From Alphaproteobacteria bacterium (GTDB lineage Bacteria; Pseudomonadota; Alphaproteobacteria; CALKHQ01), in contig JAWKYB010000005.1 of NCBI GenBank assembly GCA_041396705.1, positions 124,001-188,000 on the forward strand: a stretch of DNA of 64,000 bases, in the 5' to 3' direction. The notes below the pieces were generated by a model. It worked only from the letters and a program-made list of their open reading frames with translations. It was not told the DNA's origin and did no database searches. Positions 39,400-47,867 of this stretch are shown here, in pieces. Both the position numbers and the translations under genes were made by a program. Each line of letters starts with the position of its first letter. Positions within the stretch are counted from its first letter, which is position 1.

Positions 39400-40278
39400 T
39401 CAGCCATCCCCGAAAAAGGCGGCCAGCGCCGCCGTCACCAGCTCCGGCCGTTCCTCCGGCAGATAGTGCCCGCCGGGCAGCGCGCGGCCGCTGACCCGGT
39501 CGGCCCGTTCGCGCCAGGCGGCGAGCGGGTCGAAGCAGCGGCCGATGATCCCGTCGTCGCCCCACAGCACGTGGACCGGGCAGGCCAGCCGGCGGCCGGC
39601 GGCGACGTCGGCGCGGTCGTGCGCGAGGTCGATGCCGGCGGCGGCGCGATAGTCGTCGCAGCTGGCCCGGATCGCCGCCGGATCGCGAAAGCAGCGCAGA
39701 TACTCCGCCAGCGCCTCCGGCGCGAACGGGGCGCCGGGCCGGTCGGCGCCGCACTTCGCCCGCCAATAGGCCTCGGGGTCGGCGCCGATCATCCGCTCCG
39801 GCTCCGGCGGCGGCAGGATCAGGAAGAACCAGTGCCAGTAGGCCCGGGCGAACGCCTCGGTGGTGCGCTCGTACATGTGCAGCGTCGGCGCGATGTCGAT
39901 AATGCACAGCCGCGAAACCCGTTGCGGGTGGTCGGCGGCCCGCCGGTGGCCGACGCGCCCGCCGCGATCGTGCCCGGCCAGCCCGAAGCGGTCGAAGCCG
40001 AGCGCCTGCATCGCCGCCACCTGGTCCGCCGCCATCGCCCGCTTGCTGTAGTTCGCATAGGCCTCGCCGGACGGCGGCTTGCCGCTGTCGCCATAGCCGC
40101 GCAGGTCGGCGCACACCACGGTGAAGCGCTCGGCCAGCTTCGGCGCGACCGCGTGCCAGATGGCCAGGGTCTGCGGATAGCCGTGCAGCAGCAGCAGCGG
40201 CGGGCCGCTGCCGCCGACGACCAGGTTGATCTCCGCCCCCGGCGCCGCGATGCGCCGCCGTGCGAACCCGTCGAACAT
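39400..40278 (-). CDS. Alpha/beta hydrolase, haloacetate dehalogenase-like
   Basis: A 292-residue alpha/beta-fold hydrolase. The nucleophile is an Asp, not a Ser: Asp104 in GHDRGGRVGHR, as in fluoroacetate/haloacetate dehalogenases. Supporting elements are LLLHGYPQT near 28 (oxyanion region), DLRGYGDSGKP near 58, WHWFFL near 145 and the His of GGHYLPEE near 273. Predicted to hydrolyse a carbon-halogen bond, although epoxide hydrolases share much of this pattern. Convergent with the PAS_5 gene, ending 13 bases from it. Confidence 0.85.
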   Translation of the reverse strand: MFDGFARRRIAAPGAEINLVVGGSGPPLLLLHGYPQTLAIWHAVAPKLAERFTVVCADLRGYGDSGKPPSGEAYANYSKRAMAADQVAAMQALGFDRFGLAGHDRGGRVGHRRAADHPQRVSRLCIIDIAPTLHMYERTTEAFARAYWHWFFLILPPPEPERMIGADPEAYWRAKCGADRPGAPFAPEALAEYLRCFRDPAAIRASCDDYRAAAGIDLAHDRADVAAGRRLACPVHVLWGDDGIIGRCFDPLAAWRERADRVSGRALPGGHYLPEERPELVTAALAAFFGDG

Positions 40279-40375
40279 CGCTGTGCTCCCTCGCGGCCCG
40301 TCCGGATCGACCGCCGCTCGGCGACTGGTCGACCCATTCTAGCAGGCGGAAGCGGCGGGGCGGCGCAGAAACGGA

Positions 40376-40404
40376 AAGCGCCGCCGGCGGACCCGGCGGC
40401 GCTT
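40376..40404 (-). terminator. Intrinsic terminator after the secreted unknown gene
   Basis: A 12-bp perfect stem (AAGCGCCGCCGG at 40376-40387, complement at 40393-40404). Read on the minus strand it is followed by TTTCCGTTTC, so it would terminate the gene ending at 40430. Confidence 0.6.
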
Positions 40405-40429
40405 CCGCAGCGCAACCTGACAGCGGGCG

Positions 40430-41047
40430 TCAGTCGATGCGGTAGGACAGGCCGATCTCGGTCTCGACGGTGTCCTCGTCGACGAAGCTCAGCCAGGTCT
40501 GGTAGGTCGGTTCGATCTGCAGCGGCTGCGGGCCATAGGGCGTGTCGATCACCCGCGGCGCATAGTCGTAGACCTCGGTCATCAGCGTGCCGTCGATCAG
40601 CGCCCAGTAGCCGACCTCGTACATCTCCAGCACCGGCGTGACCGCATAGCTCTCATAGGTGCCGTCCTCGTAGAACGCGGTCTGGATGCTGGCCGGCACG
40701 CCCTCGATGGCGCCTTCCCAGGCCCAGGTGCCGATCAGCAGCACCGCATCGTCGTCGGCCGCGGTGAACCGGTCGCCCTGGTCCGGCAGGGTCTCGTCGA
40801 GATCCTCGATGTCGGTGCCGTTCGGGAAGGTCGGCGCGTCGGCGGCGACGCCGGGCTGCGCCTCGTCCTCGTCGGCGAAGCTGTAGGCCTCGTTGAACGG
40901 CTCGCGCTGCTGGCCGAAGGCGCTGGCGATCTCGGCCGCGTCGCGGTCGCGCTGCAGCTCGTCCGCGGCGGCCGGGCGGGCGGCGGCGGCGATCGCGGCG
41001 ACGGCGATCCAGGCGGCGTAGGTAGCGATCTTGGACATGCTGGGCAT
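40430..41047 (-). CDS. Secreted protein of unknown function
   Basis: A 205-residue protein with a signal peptide (about 1-27, ending RPAAADE). The mature part is acidic (for example YSFADEDEAQPG). Its C-terminal half has repeated beta-strand-like stretches (GTWAWEGAIEGVPASIQTAFYEDGTYESYA; GYWALIDGTLMTEVYDYAP; TWLSFVDEDTVETEI), suggesting a lipocalin-like barrel. I do not recognise the family. ATG 41047 is chosen for the signal peptide; the frame runs open to 41734 but opposite sfsA, where it is a shadow. A terminator follows. Confidence 0.7.
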   Translation of the reverse strand: MPSMSKIATYAAWIAVAAIAAAARPAAADELQRDRDAAEIASAFGQQREPFNEAYSFADEDEAQPGVAADAPTFPNGTDIEDLDETLPDQGDRFTAADDDAVLLIGTWAWEGAIEGVPASIQTAFYEDGTYESYAVTPVLEMYEVGYWALIDGTLMTEVYDYAPRVIDTPYGPQPLQIEPTYQTWLSFVDEDTVETEIGLSYRID

Positions 41048-41200
41048 TGGACGGCCTCCCCTGTCTGTCTGCCGATGCACCCCAGATGGCAAGGCACTGT
41101 GGCAGGACGGGGCGCATCCGGGGCGGAATCGTGGCGGCGGGTGACTGGCGTCACGCCCGCTTGCCTGGGCGGTTGACCGAAGCGGCTGCCGGCCGGCTAG

Positions 41201-41959
41201 ATGGCCGGATGCAGTCCCGCCCCGCCCAGCCGCGCGCCTAGGCCGTTGCGCTTCGACACCGCCCTGGTGCCGGCGCGCCTGCTGCGCCGCTACAAGCGCT
41301 TCCTGGCCGACGTCGCCCTCGCCGACGGCCGCGAGACCACAGTGCATTGCCCGAACCCGGGTGCGATGCTGGGCCTGGCGCGTCCGGGCGGCGAAATCTG
41401 GCTGGCGCCGGCGCCGAGCCCGAAGCGCAAGCTGCCCTATGGCTGGGAGCTGGAGCGGGTCGGCGGCGGCCTGGTCGGCATCAACACCAACCGGCCGAAT
41501 GCGCTGGTCGCCGAGGCGATCGCCGCCGGGGTCATCGCCCCGCTTGCCGGCTACGACAGCATCCGGCGCGAGGTGCCCTATGGCGTCGGCTCGCGCATCG
41601 ACCTGCTGCTGGAGGCCGACGGCCGGCCGCCCTGCTATGTGGAGGTGAAGAACGTCCACCTGCGCCGCGACGATGCCGCGGCGGACGGGCTGGCGGAGTT
41701 TCCGGACTGCGTTACCGCCCGTGGGGCCAAGCACCTGGGCGAGCTGGCGGCGATGGTGGCGGCCGGCGCCCGCGCGGTCATGGTCTATTGCGTGCAGCGC
41801 GAGGACTGCGACCGCTTCGCGCTGGCCGGCGACATCGATCCGGCCTATGCGACCGCGTTCGCCCGCGCCCGCGCCGCCGGGGTCGAGGCGCTGGCCTATC
41901 GCTGCACCGTCACCACCGAAGAGATACGGGTGGCATCCGCCGTGCCCGTTATCATATAA
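41201..41959 (+). CDS. sfsA: SfsA, sugar fermentation stimulation protein homologue
   Basis: A 252-residue protein of the SfsA nuclease-like fold. Characteristic: RYKRFLADVAL near residue 30, HCPNPGAMLGL near 48, NTNRPNALV near 94, GSRIDLLL near 129, CYVEVKNVHL near 145 and the C-terminal AYRCTVTTEEI. E. coli SfsA was named for effects on maltose metabolism and may bind DNA; its biochemical role is still unsettled. It lies 42 bases before map, on the same strand. Confidence 0.95.
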   Translation: MAGCSPAPPSRAPRPLRFDTALVPARLLRRYKRFLADVALADGRETTVHCPNPGAMLGLARPGGEIWLAPAPSPKRKLPYGWELERVGGGLVGINTNRPNALVAEAIAAGVIAPLAGYDSIRREVPYGVGSRIDLLLEADGRPPCYVEVKNVHLRRDDAAADGLAEFPDCVTARGAKHLGELAAMVAAGARAVMVYCVQREDCDRFALAGDIDPAYATAFARARAAGVEALAYRCTVTTEEIRVASAVPVII

Positions 41960-42001
41960 GCGGGACAGCGATGACCGGTCGCTGCGGGACCAGGTGATGC
42001 G

Positions 42002-42844
42002 ATGATGTGGGACATGGGAATGGGACGGCAGTCAGCAGCGCGGCGCCGCGAAACGGGTCCGGTCGGGATCAAGATCCACGGCCCGGAAGAATTCGCCGCC
42101 ATGCGCCGCGCCGGCCGGCTCGCGGCGGAGACGCTGGACTATGTCACGCCGTTCGTGGCCGCGGGCGTGACCACCGAGCGGCTCGATCAACTGTGCCACG
42201 ACTATATCGTCGACCACGGCGCGATCCCGGCGCCGTTGAATTACCGCGGCTTTCCGAAGTCGATCTGCACCTCGGTCAACCACGTGGTCTGCCACGGCAT
42301 CCCCGGCGACAAGGTGCTGCGCGACGGCGACGTGGTGAACATCGACGTGACCGTGATCCTGGACGGCTGGCATGGCGACACCAGCCGCATGTTCCCGGTC
42401 GGCGACGGCGTCAGCGTGAAGGCGCAGCGGCTGGTCGACGTGACCTACGAGGCGATGATGCGCGGCATCGCGGCGGTGCGGCCCGGCGCCCGGCTGGGCG
42501 ACATCGGCCATGCGATCCAGAGCTTCGCGGAGGCGGCCCGCTTCTCCGTGGTCGAGGATTTCTGCGGCCACGGGCTCGGCCGCATCTTTCACGACGCGCC
42601 CAGCGTGCTGCACTACGGCGTGCCGGGCACCGGGGTGGAACTGCGCGAGGGCATGTTCTTCACCGTCGAGCCGATGATCAACGCCGGCCGCAAGGAGGTG
42701 AAGATCCTCGGCGACGGCTGGACCGCGGTCACCCGCGACCGCTCGCTGTCGGCGCAGTTCGAGCATTCGGTCGGCGTCACCGCCGACGGCTGCGAGATCT
42801 TCACAACCTCGCCGGCCGGGCTGCACAAGCCACCCTACAGCTGA
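42002..42844 (+). CDS. map: Methionine aminopeptidase, type I
   Basis: Removes the initiator methionine from nascent proteins; essential and cytoplasmic; 280 residues. All five metal ligands are recognisable: Asp in NIDVTVILDGWHGD (two), His in GHGLGRIFHDAP, Glu in FFTVEPMI and Glu in AQFEHSVGV. The N-terminal extension (about 25 residues before IKIHGPEEF) is longer than in E. coli, so the start may be later. The sfsA-map pairing is common in alphaproteobacteria. Confidence 0.97.
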   Translation: MMWDMGMGRQSAARRRETGPVGIKIHGPEEFAAMRRAGRLAAETLDYVTPFVAAGVTTERLDQLCHDYIVDHGAIPAPLNYRGFPKSICTSVNHVVCHGIPGDKVLRDGDVVNIDVTVILDGWHGDTSRMFPVGDGVSVKAQRLVDVTYEAMMRGIAAVRPGARLGDIGHAIQSFAEAARFSVVEDFCGHGLGRIFHDAPSVLHYGVPGTGVELREGMFFTVEPMINAGRKEVKILGDGWTAVTRDRSLSAQFEHSVGVTADGCEIFTTSPAGLHKPPYS

Positions 42845-42874
42845 GCGTGGGGCCGCGGGCCGCTCCACTCTGGC

Positions 42875-42979
42875 CGTCATTGCGAGGAGCGAAGCGACGT
42901 GGCAAGCCAGGGCATCCGCACCGACGCCGGTGAGGCGGCCCCGAACGTCCACGCTGCCTGGCGGCGGCCCGCAATGACG
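42875..42979. repeat. Intergenic palindromic repeat (CGTCATTGCG / CGCAATGACG ends)
   Basis: A 105-base element bounded by the 10-base inverted repeats CGTCATTGCG (42875-42884) and CGCAATGACG (42970-42979). The left part, GTCATTGCGAGGAGCGAAGCG, is a dispersed proteobacterial intergenic repeat type. It fills most of the map-radC gap and belongs to a different family from the REPs at 2998 and 3416. Confidence 0.65.
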
Positions 42980-43023
42980 AGGCAGGGCGGGATGCGCGCG
43001 CCCGAGGCAATCCAAGTCCGCCC

Positions 43024-43719
43024 GTGACCCAGGCTGCCGATCAGGACAAGCCGCACTTCCACGGCCATCGCGAGCGCGCCAAGGAACGGCTGCGCAGCGG
43101 CGATGCCGAGAAGCTGTCCGACTACGACCTGATGGAACTGGTCCTGTTCCTGGCGATCCCGCGCCGCGATGTGAAGCCGCTGGCCAAGCAGCTGGTCGAC
43201 CGGTTCGGCTTCGGCGGCACCTTCGCCGCCGCGGACGCCGAGCTGAAGCGCTTCGGCGGCGTCAGCGACGGCGTGGTTGCGGCGCTGCGCACCATGCGCG
43301 CGGCGGCTATCCGCCTGGGCCGGCACGAGCTGAAGGACCGCGACGTGCTGAACGCCTGGCACAAGGTGGTGGACTACTGCCGACGGGCCATGGCGGACGA
43401 ACCGACCGAGCAGTTCCGCCTGCTGTTCCTGGACCGCAAGAATCGCCTGATCGCCGACGAGGTGCAGCAGCGCGGCACGATCGACCACACGCCGGTCTAT
43501 CCGCGCGAGGTGATCAAGCGGGCGCTCGAGCTGGGCGCCAGCGCCCTCATCCTGGTCCACAACCACCCGTCGGGCGACCCGACGCCGAGCCAGGCCGACA
43601 TCGCCATGACCCGCGACATCCAGAAGGCGGCGCAGGCGATGGGCGTGGCGGTGCACGACCACCTGATCGTCGGTCGCGACGGCCACGTCAGCCTGCGCGG
43701 CGAAGGACACATGACATGA
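43024..43719 (+). CDS. radC: RadC family protein (JAB/MPN domain)
   Basis: A 231-residue protein with an N-terminal helix-hairpin-helix-like region (KLSDYDLMELVLFLAIPRRDV near 35) and a C-terminal JAMM-type metal site HNHPSGDPTPSQAD near residue 180. RadC proteins were once linked to DNA repair, but their function is unproven. GTG 43024 starts the frame. The stop overlaps the metF start (ATGA), so the two are translationally coupled. Confidence 0.92.
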   Translation: MTQAADQDKPHFHGHRERAKERLRSGDAEKLSDYDLMELVLFLAIPRRDVKPLAKQLVDRFGFGGTFAAADAELKRFGGVSDGVVAALRTMRAAAIRLGRHELKDRDVLNAWHKVVDYCRRAMADEPTEQFRLLFLDRKNRLIADEVQQRGTIDHTPVYPREVIKRALELGASALILVHNHPSGDPTPSQADIAMTRDIQKAAQAMGVAVHDHLIVGRDGHVSLRGEGHMT

Positions 43720-44633
43720 CCGGCGCGCCGACCGCGACCGGCAACGCCCTGGCCGACGCCTTCGCTGCCGGCCGCTTCGCGGTGACGGTCGAGGTGGCGC
43801 CGCCCGCCTCGGCCGACCCCGAACATCTGATTGAGCGGGTGCGGCCGCTGGTCGGGCGGGTCGACGCGATCAACCTGACCGACGGCGCCGGCGCCCGTGC
43901 CGCGATGGCCAGCCTCGCCGCCGCGGCGCTGGTGCGCGGCGCCGGCGCCGAGCCGGTGATGCAGATGACCTGCCGCGACCGCAACCGCATCGCCATCCAG
44001 TCCGACATCCTCGGCGCCGCCGCGCTCGGCATCCGCAACATCCTGGTGCTGCATGGCGACGACCCCGCCACCGGCGACCAGCCCGACGCCAGGCCGGTGT
44101 GGGACTACGACAGCCGCGCGGTGATGACGGCGGTGCGCGGCATGCGCGACGACGGCACGCTGCCGTCGGGCCGGGCGCTGGCGGCCGCGCCGGCGATGCT
44201 GATCGGCTGCGCCGACACGCCGACCGACCCGCCGCCGGGCTGGCACCCCGGCGGCCTCGCCGCCAAGGCCGACGCCGGCGCCGACTTCGTGCAGACCCAG
44301 TTCTGCTTCGAGCTGGCCGCCGCCCGCCGCTACATGGCGGCGCTGGTCGACGCCGGGCTGACCGAGCGGCTGAAGGTCGTGCTCGGTGTCGGGCCGATCG
44401 CCTCGGCCCGCTCGGCGCGCTGGATGAACGACAACCTGTTCGGCGTCTCGGTGCCGGACGCCTGGATCGACCGGCTCGACCGGTCCGACGACCCGTCCGG
44501 CGAGGGGGTGGCGATGTGCGCCGAGCTGATCGCCGGGCTCAGCGAGATCGACGGCGTCGCCGGCGTGCATATCATGGCCCCGGTCGGCGGCACCGCCGCG
44601 GTGATGCGGGTACTGGACCGGCTCGACGCCTGA
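43716..44633 (+). CDS. metF: Methylenetetrahydrofolate reductase (MetF-like)
   Basis: A 305-residue FAD-dependent TIM barrel, predicted to reduce 5,10-methylenetetrahydrofolate to 5-methyltetrahydrofolate. Recognisable: FAVTVEVAPPASADPE near residue 21, INLTDGAGARAAMASLA near 53, MQMTCRDRNRIAIQSD near 83, NILVLHGDDP near 108 and GADFVQTQFCFEL near 189. The sequence is closer to the divergent MetF-like group than to E. coli MetF; the active-site Glu is Glu in VTVEVAP. Starts inside the radC stop codon. Confidence 0.85.
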   Translation: MTGAPTATGNALADAFAAGRFAVTVEVAPPASADPEHLIERVRPLVGRVDAINLTDGAGARAAMASLAAAALVRGAGAEPVMQMTCRDRNRIAIQSDILGAAALGIRNILVLHGDDPATGDQPDARPVWDYDSRAVMTAVRGMRDDGTLPSGRALAAAPAMLIGCADTPTDPPPGWHPGGLAAKADAGADFVQTQFCFELAAARRYMAALVDAGLTERLKVVLGVGPIASARSARWMNDNLFGVSVPDAWIDRLDRSDDPSGEGVAMCAELIAGLSEIDGVAGVHIMAPVGGTAAVMRVLDRLDA

Positions 44634-44682
44634 TCGGTAATCTCGCCGTCGCCGACAACGAAAGCGCCGGGGGAGGGCCGCC

Positions 44683-45687
44683 ATGAAGAAGCTGATCAAC
44701 GCCGTCGACGACATCCTGACCGAGAGCCTGAACGGCTTCGCCGCCGCCCATGCCGGCATCGTCCGCGTCGCCCACGACCCGACCTATGTCTGCCGCGCCG
44801 ACGCACCGGTGCAGGGCAAGGTCGCGCTGATCTCCGGCGGCGGCAGCGGGCACGAGCCGCTGCACGGCGGACTGGTCGGCAAGGGCATGCTCGACGCCGC
44901 CTGCCCCGGCCAGGTGTTCACCTCGCCGACCCCCGACCAGATGGTCGCCGCCGCCGAGGCGGTGAACGGCGGCGCCGGCATCCTGTTCGTCGTCAAGAAC
45001 TACGAAGGCGACGTGATGAACTTCGACATGGCGGCGGAAATGGTGGCGGACGCCACCGGCGCCCAGGTCGCCACCGTGCTGACCAACGACGACGTCGCCG
45101 TCGAGGACAGCACCTACACCACCGGCCGGCGCGGGGTCGCCGGCACGCTGGTGGTGGAGAAGGTGGTCGGGGCGGCGGCGGAAGCCGGCGCCGACCTCGC
45201 CGCCTGCAAGGCGCTCGGCGACAGGACCAACAAGCGCACCGGCTCGATGGGCGTGGCGCTGACCAGTTGCACCGTGCCGGCGGCCGGCACGCCGACCTTC
45301 CAGATCGGCGAGGACGAGATGGAGATGGGCGTCGGCATCCACGGCGAGCCGGGCCGTCGTCGCGTCAGGCTGGCCAGCGCCGACGCGATCGCGGAGGAAA
45401 TGGTCGGCGCCATCCTGGCGGACCTGAAGCCGGCGACCGGCGACCGGGCGCTGCTGCTGGTCAACGGGTTCGGCGGCAGCGCGGCGATGGAGCTGTACCT
45501 GATGTTCGATGCCGCCCGCCGGGTGCTGGACAAGGCCGGCGTCGGCATCGGCCGCGCGCTGGTCGGCAACTACGTCACGTCGCTGGAAATGGCCGGCTGC
45601 TCGATCACGCTGACCCTGCTCGACGACGAGATCGCGCGCTTCTGGGACGCGCCGGTGCACACCGCCGGCCTGCGCTGGGGCTGCTGA
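44683..45687 (+). CDS. dhaK: Dihydroxyacetone kinase subunit DhaK
   Basis: A 334-residue substrate-binding subunit of phosphoenolpyruvate-dependent dihydroxyacetone kinase. Key motifs: LISGGGSGHEPLHGG near residue 49, CPGQVFTSPTPDQM near 75, NYEGDVMNF near 106, TNKRTGSMGVAL near 185 and MGVGIHGEPGRRR near 216 with the catalytic His that binds the substrate covalently. DhaL and DhaM partners are not adjacent in this window. ATG 44683 has a good GGGGGAGGG site. Confidence 0.95.
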   Translation: MKKLINAVDDILTESLNGFAAAHAGIVRVAHDPTYVCRADAPVQGKVALISGGGSGHEPLHGGLVGKGMLDAACPGQVFTSPTPDQMVAAAEAVNGGAGILFVVKNYEGDVMNFDMAAEMVADATGAQVATVLTNDDVAVEDSTYTTGRRGVAGTLVVEKVVGAAAEAGADLAACKALGDRTNKRTGSMGVALTSCTVPAAGTPTFQIGEDEMEMGVGIHGEPGRRRVRLASADAIAEEMVGAILADLKPATGDRALLLVNGFGGSAAMELYLMFDAARRVLDKAGVGIGRALVGNYVTSLEMAGCSITLTLLDDEIARFWDAPVHTAGLRWGC

Positions 45688-45696
45688 GGCCGCGCG

Positions 45697-45888
45697 ATGC
45701 GCGTCCTGGCCCTCTGTCTGACTCTCGCCGCGACCGGCTGCGGCGGCAGCGACGGCATCTCGGTCGTTGCCGGCGCGCTGGAGAACACGGCGCGGGCGGC
45801 CTGTCGCGCCGCCGGCAACTGCACCGACACATGCGCCAATGGCGCGCGAGTTGAAAGCTCGCGCGCCATCTGCGTGCCGGACCGATAG
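45697..45888 (+). CDS. Small putative lipoprotein
   Basis: A 63-residue ORF with a lipobox (LAATGC, Cys15) after a short hydrophobic leader, so it may be a small outer-membrane lipoprotein. The mature part is rich in Cys (six in total), unlike typical entericidins. It begins 9 bases after dhaK. A perfect 12-bp hairpin lies inside its 3' end, which is unusual and makes the C-terminal part uncertain. Function unknown. Confidence 0.5.
   Translation: MRVLALCLTLAATGCGGSDGISVVAGALENTARAACRAAGNCTDTCANGARVESSRAICVPDR
45839..45869. terminator. Perfect hairpin within the 3' end of the small lipoprotein ORF
   Basis: ATGGCGCGCGAG (45839-45850) pairs perfectly with CTCGCGCGCCAT (45858-45869) around a 7-base loop. 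No T-run follows. It may end the metF-dhaK transcription unit or the EF-hand gene on the other strand. Confidence 0.45.
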
Positions 45889-45918
45889 GCTCCGGCCCGG
45901 CAAATCGGTTCCCGCGGA

Positions 45919-46581
45919 TCAGTTGATCCAGAAGTGGTAGGGGAACACCGGGACGCCGTTCTCGGTCTCGACGCCCTCGTCGCGCGCCGCCTGGCCGGCC
46001 CGCTCATAGGCGGTGGTGCTGGCCGCGTCGTATTCCGCGCGCGTGACCTGACCGTCCTGGTCGGTGTCCATCATGTCGAAGCGCCCGCCCAGCCCGCGGT
46101 TCGAGGTTTCGTCCGGCGAGCCGGTCCACTCCTCGCGCGAAATCTTGCCGTCTTCGTTGGAATCGAACAGGCGGAAGTGGGCGGCCGCGCGCGCCGCGAC
46201 CTGGTCGGCCGGCATGTCGGCCGCACCGGACTGCTCGTACGACGTGGAGATCGACATCCGGTATTCGTCGACGCTGACGATGCCGTCGCCGTCGGCATCG
46301 GCGGCCATGAACTCGTCGTCGTTGCCCGGCTCGCCGGCCTGGCCGCCGGCGGTGACGCAGCCCAGATACTCGTCGCGCGAGACCATGCCGTCGCCATCGG
46401 CGTCATAGCCCGAATAGACGCCGGCGGTGGCAGCGGCATGCTCGTCGGCGCTGACATAGCCGTTGTTGTCGGTGTCGGCGGCGATCCAGCCGTCGGCGCA
46501 GAAGCCCGCGGAGTCGGACTGGGCGAAGGCCGGCGCGGCCAGCAACAGGGAAAGGGCGGTAGTGCCCAACAGGCGTTTCAT
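45919..46581 (-). CDS. Secreted EF-hand calcium-binding protein
   Basis: A 220-residue protein with a signal peptide (1-20, ending APAFAQ) and five EF-hand loops: DTDNNGYVSADE, DADGDGMVSRDE, DADGDGIVSVDE, DSNEDGKISREE and DTDQDGQVTRAE. All have Asp at position 1 and Glu at position 12, so calcium binding is likely intact. Periplasmic localisation inferred. ATG 46581 was chosen for the signal peptide and the GAAAGGAGC site. The window also holds two calcium-binding RTX proteins, though they are not linked to this one. Confidence 0.87.
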   Translation of the reverse strand: MKRLLGTTALSLLLAAPAFAQSDSAGFCADGWIAADTDNNGYVSADEHAAATAGVYSGYDADGDGMVSRDEYLGCVTAGGQAGEPGNDDEFMAADADGDGIVSVDEYRMSISTSYEQSGAADMPADQVAARAAAHFRLFDSNEDGKISREEWTGSPDETSNRGLGGRFDMMDTDQDGQVTRAEYDAASTTAYERAGQAARDEGVETENGVPVFPYHFWIN

Positions 46582-46815
46582 GTCGTGCTCCTTTCGGCAA
46601 CGATTTGACTTGACGGACTCCGGTCCGTGAAGTGTTCGACTTCGCACGCGATGACAAAGTCGTCGCCGCAGAACGGACAATTGCAGCGATGGTTCCGACC
46701 GTCCCGACATTAATTTCGGACGCATAACCTATGTTAGAATTTTCATTAAGGTTCTCCTGATCTTACATTTACTAATCGCACTGCCGCCGCTCCTGCCCGA
46801 AGCCTGGACGCGATC

Positions 46816-47805
46816 GTGAACCGCGGTGATCCGGATTGGCCTGCCGCCGCGCCTGCGCTACGCGTAGTCTGCGGGCCCACCAGCCGCGGAAAGGGCACGC
46901 CGATCGCCGCGCCTTTGCAGAGCCTGAGCCGACACCTGCCGTGGAACGACCGCCGCGGCGGCTTCGACCCGTTGCGCCTGGCCGCCTTTGCGCTGGTCGC
47001 CGCACCGGGTGTCCGCATCGGCTGGGGGCTGGCGAGCGAGGCGGTGGCCGCCGACCCGGTCGAGGCCGCGCTGCACCGGGCCGGCGACTGGGCGGTCTAC
47101 CTGCTGGTCGCCACGCTGGCGGTCACTCCGTTGCGGCGGCTGCTGGCCTGGCCGCCCCTGGCCACCGTCCGCCGGATGCTCGGCGTCGCCGCCTTCTGCT
47201 ATGCCGCCGCCCATCTGGCGCTCTATCTGATCGACCAGGGCGGCGACATCGCGCTCGCCGCCGGCGAGATCGTCGGCCGCTTCTACCTGACCGTCGGCTT
47301 CGTCGCGCTGCTCGGCCTCGGCGTCCTCGCGGCCACATCGTTCGACGCCGCGATCCGCCGGCTGCGCCGCAACTGGAAGCGATTGCATGCCGCCGTCTAC
47401 CCGCTGGCCGCCCTGACCCTGGTCCATTTCTTCCTGCAATCGCGCGCCGACGTCGGCGAGCCGGTGCTGTGCGCCGGCCTGTTCGCGGGCCTGATGCTGC
47501 ACCGGCTGCCGGTCCTGCGGCGGCTGCCGGGCGGGAGCGAGGCCGCGATCGTCGTCGTCGCCGTGCTGGCGGCACTGGCGACCGCGGCCATCGAATACGC
47601 CTGGTACGCCACCATGACCGGCCTGCCGGCCGACCGCGTGCTGCTGGCGAACCTGGACCTGCGGTTCCGGATCGGCCCGATGTGGACGGTGCTGGCGGCG
47701 ATGGCGGCGCCGCTGCCGCTGCGCCTGCTCCTCAACGGCCTGCGGGCCCGGCGGCGGCGCCTGGCCGAGCCCGCGATCGGCGCGGCGCGACGAAATAGGG
47801 CCTGA
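46816..47805 (+). CDS. msrQ: Haem-binding membrane subunit MsrQ (YedZ-like)
   Basis: A 329-residue membrane protein, predicted to carry haem b and pass electrons to the periplasmic methionine sulfoxide reductase MsrP. Motifs fit the ferric-reductase-like domain: DWAVYLLVATLAVTPLRRLL near residue 94, MLGVAAFCYAAAHLALYLID near 120, GRFYLTVGFVALLG near 155 and NWKRLHAAVYPLAALTLVHFF near 190. It is longer than the usual about 210 residues, with an extra N-terminal part and a second hydrophobic half after about 215. No msrP gene is adjacent, which is odd. GTG 46816 may not be the true start. Confidence 0.8.
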   Translation: MNRGDPDWPAAAPALRVVCGPTSRGKGTPIAAPLQSLSRHLPWNDRRGGFDPLRLAAFALVAAPGVRIGWGLASEAVAADPVEAALHRAGDWAVYLLVATLAVTPLRRLLAWPPLATVRRMLGVAAFCYAAAHLALYLIDQGGDIALAAGEIVGRFYLTVGFVALLGLGVLAATSFDAAIRRLRRNWKRLHAAVYPLAALTLVHFFLQSRADVGEPVLCAGLFAGLMLHRLPVLRRLPGGSEAAIVVVAVLAALATAAIEYAWYATMTGLPADRVLLANLDLRFRIGPMWTVLAAMAAPLPLRLLLNGLRARRRRLAEPAIGAARRNRA

Positions 47806-47867
47806 CAGGCCCGCGGCTGCGCGGCAATCTGCGCCGTCCCCGGCTGCATCACGGCAGGTTCGCCGCC

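Noticed and set aside
41048..41734. Extended N-terminus of the secreted unknown protein on the minus strand
   Set aside because: It lies opposite sfsA, which is well conserved; the signal peptide at 41047 marks the true start.
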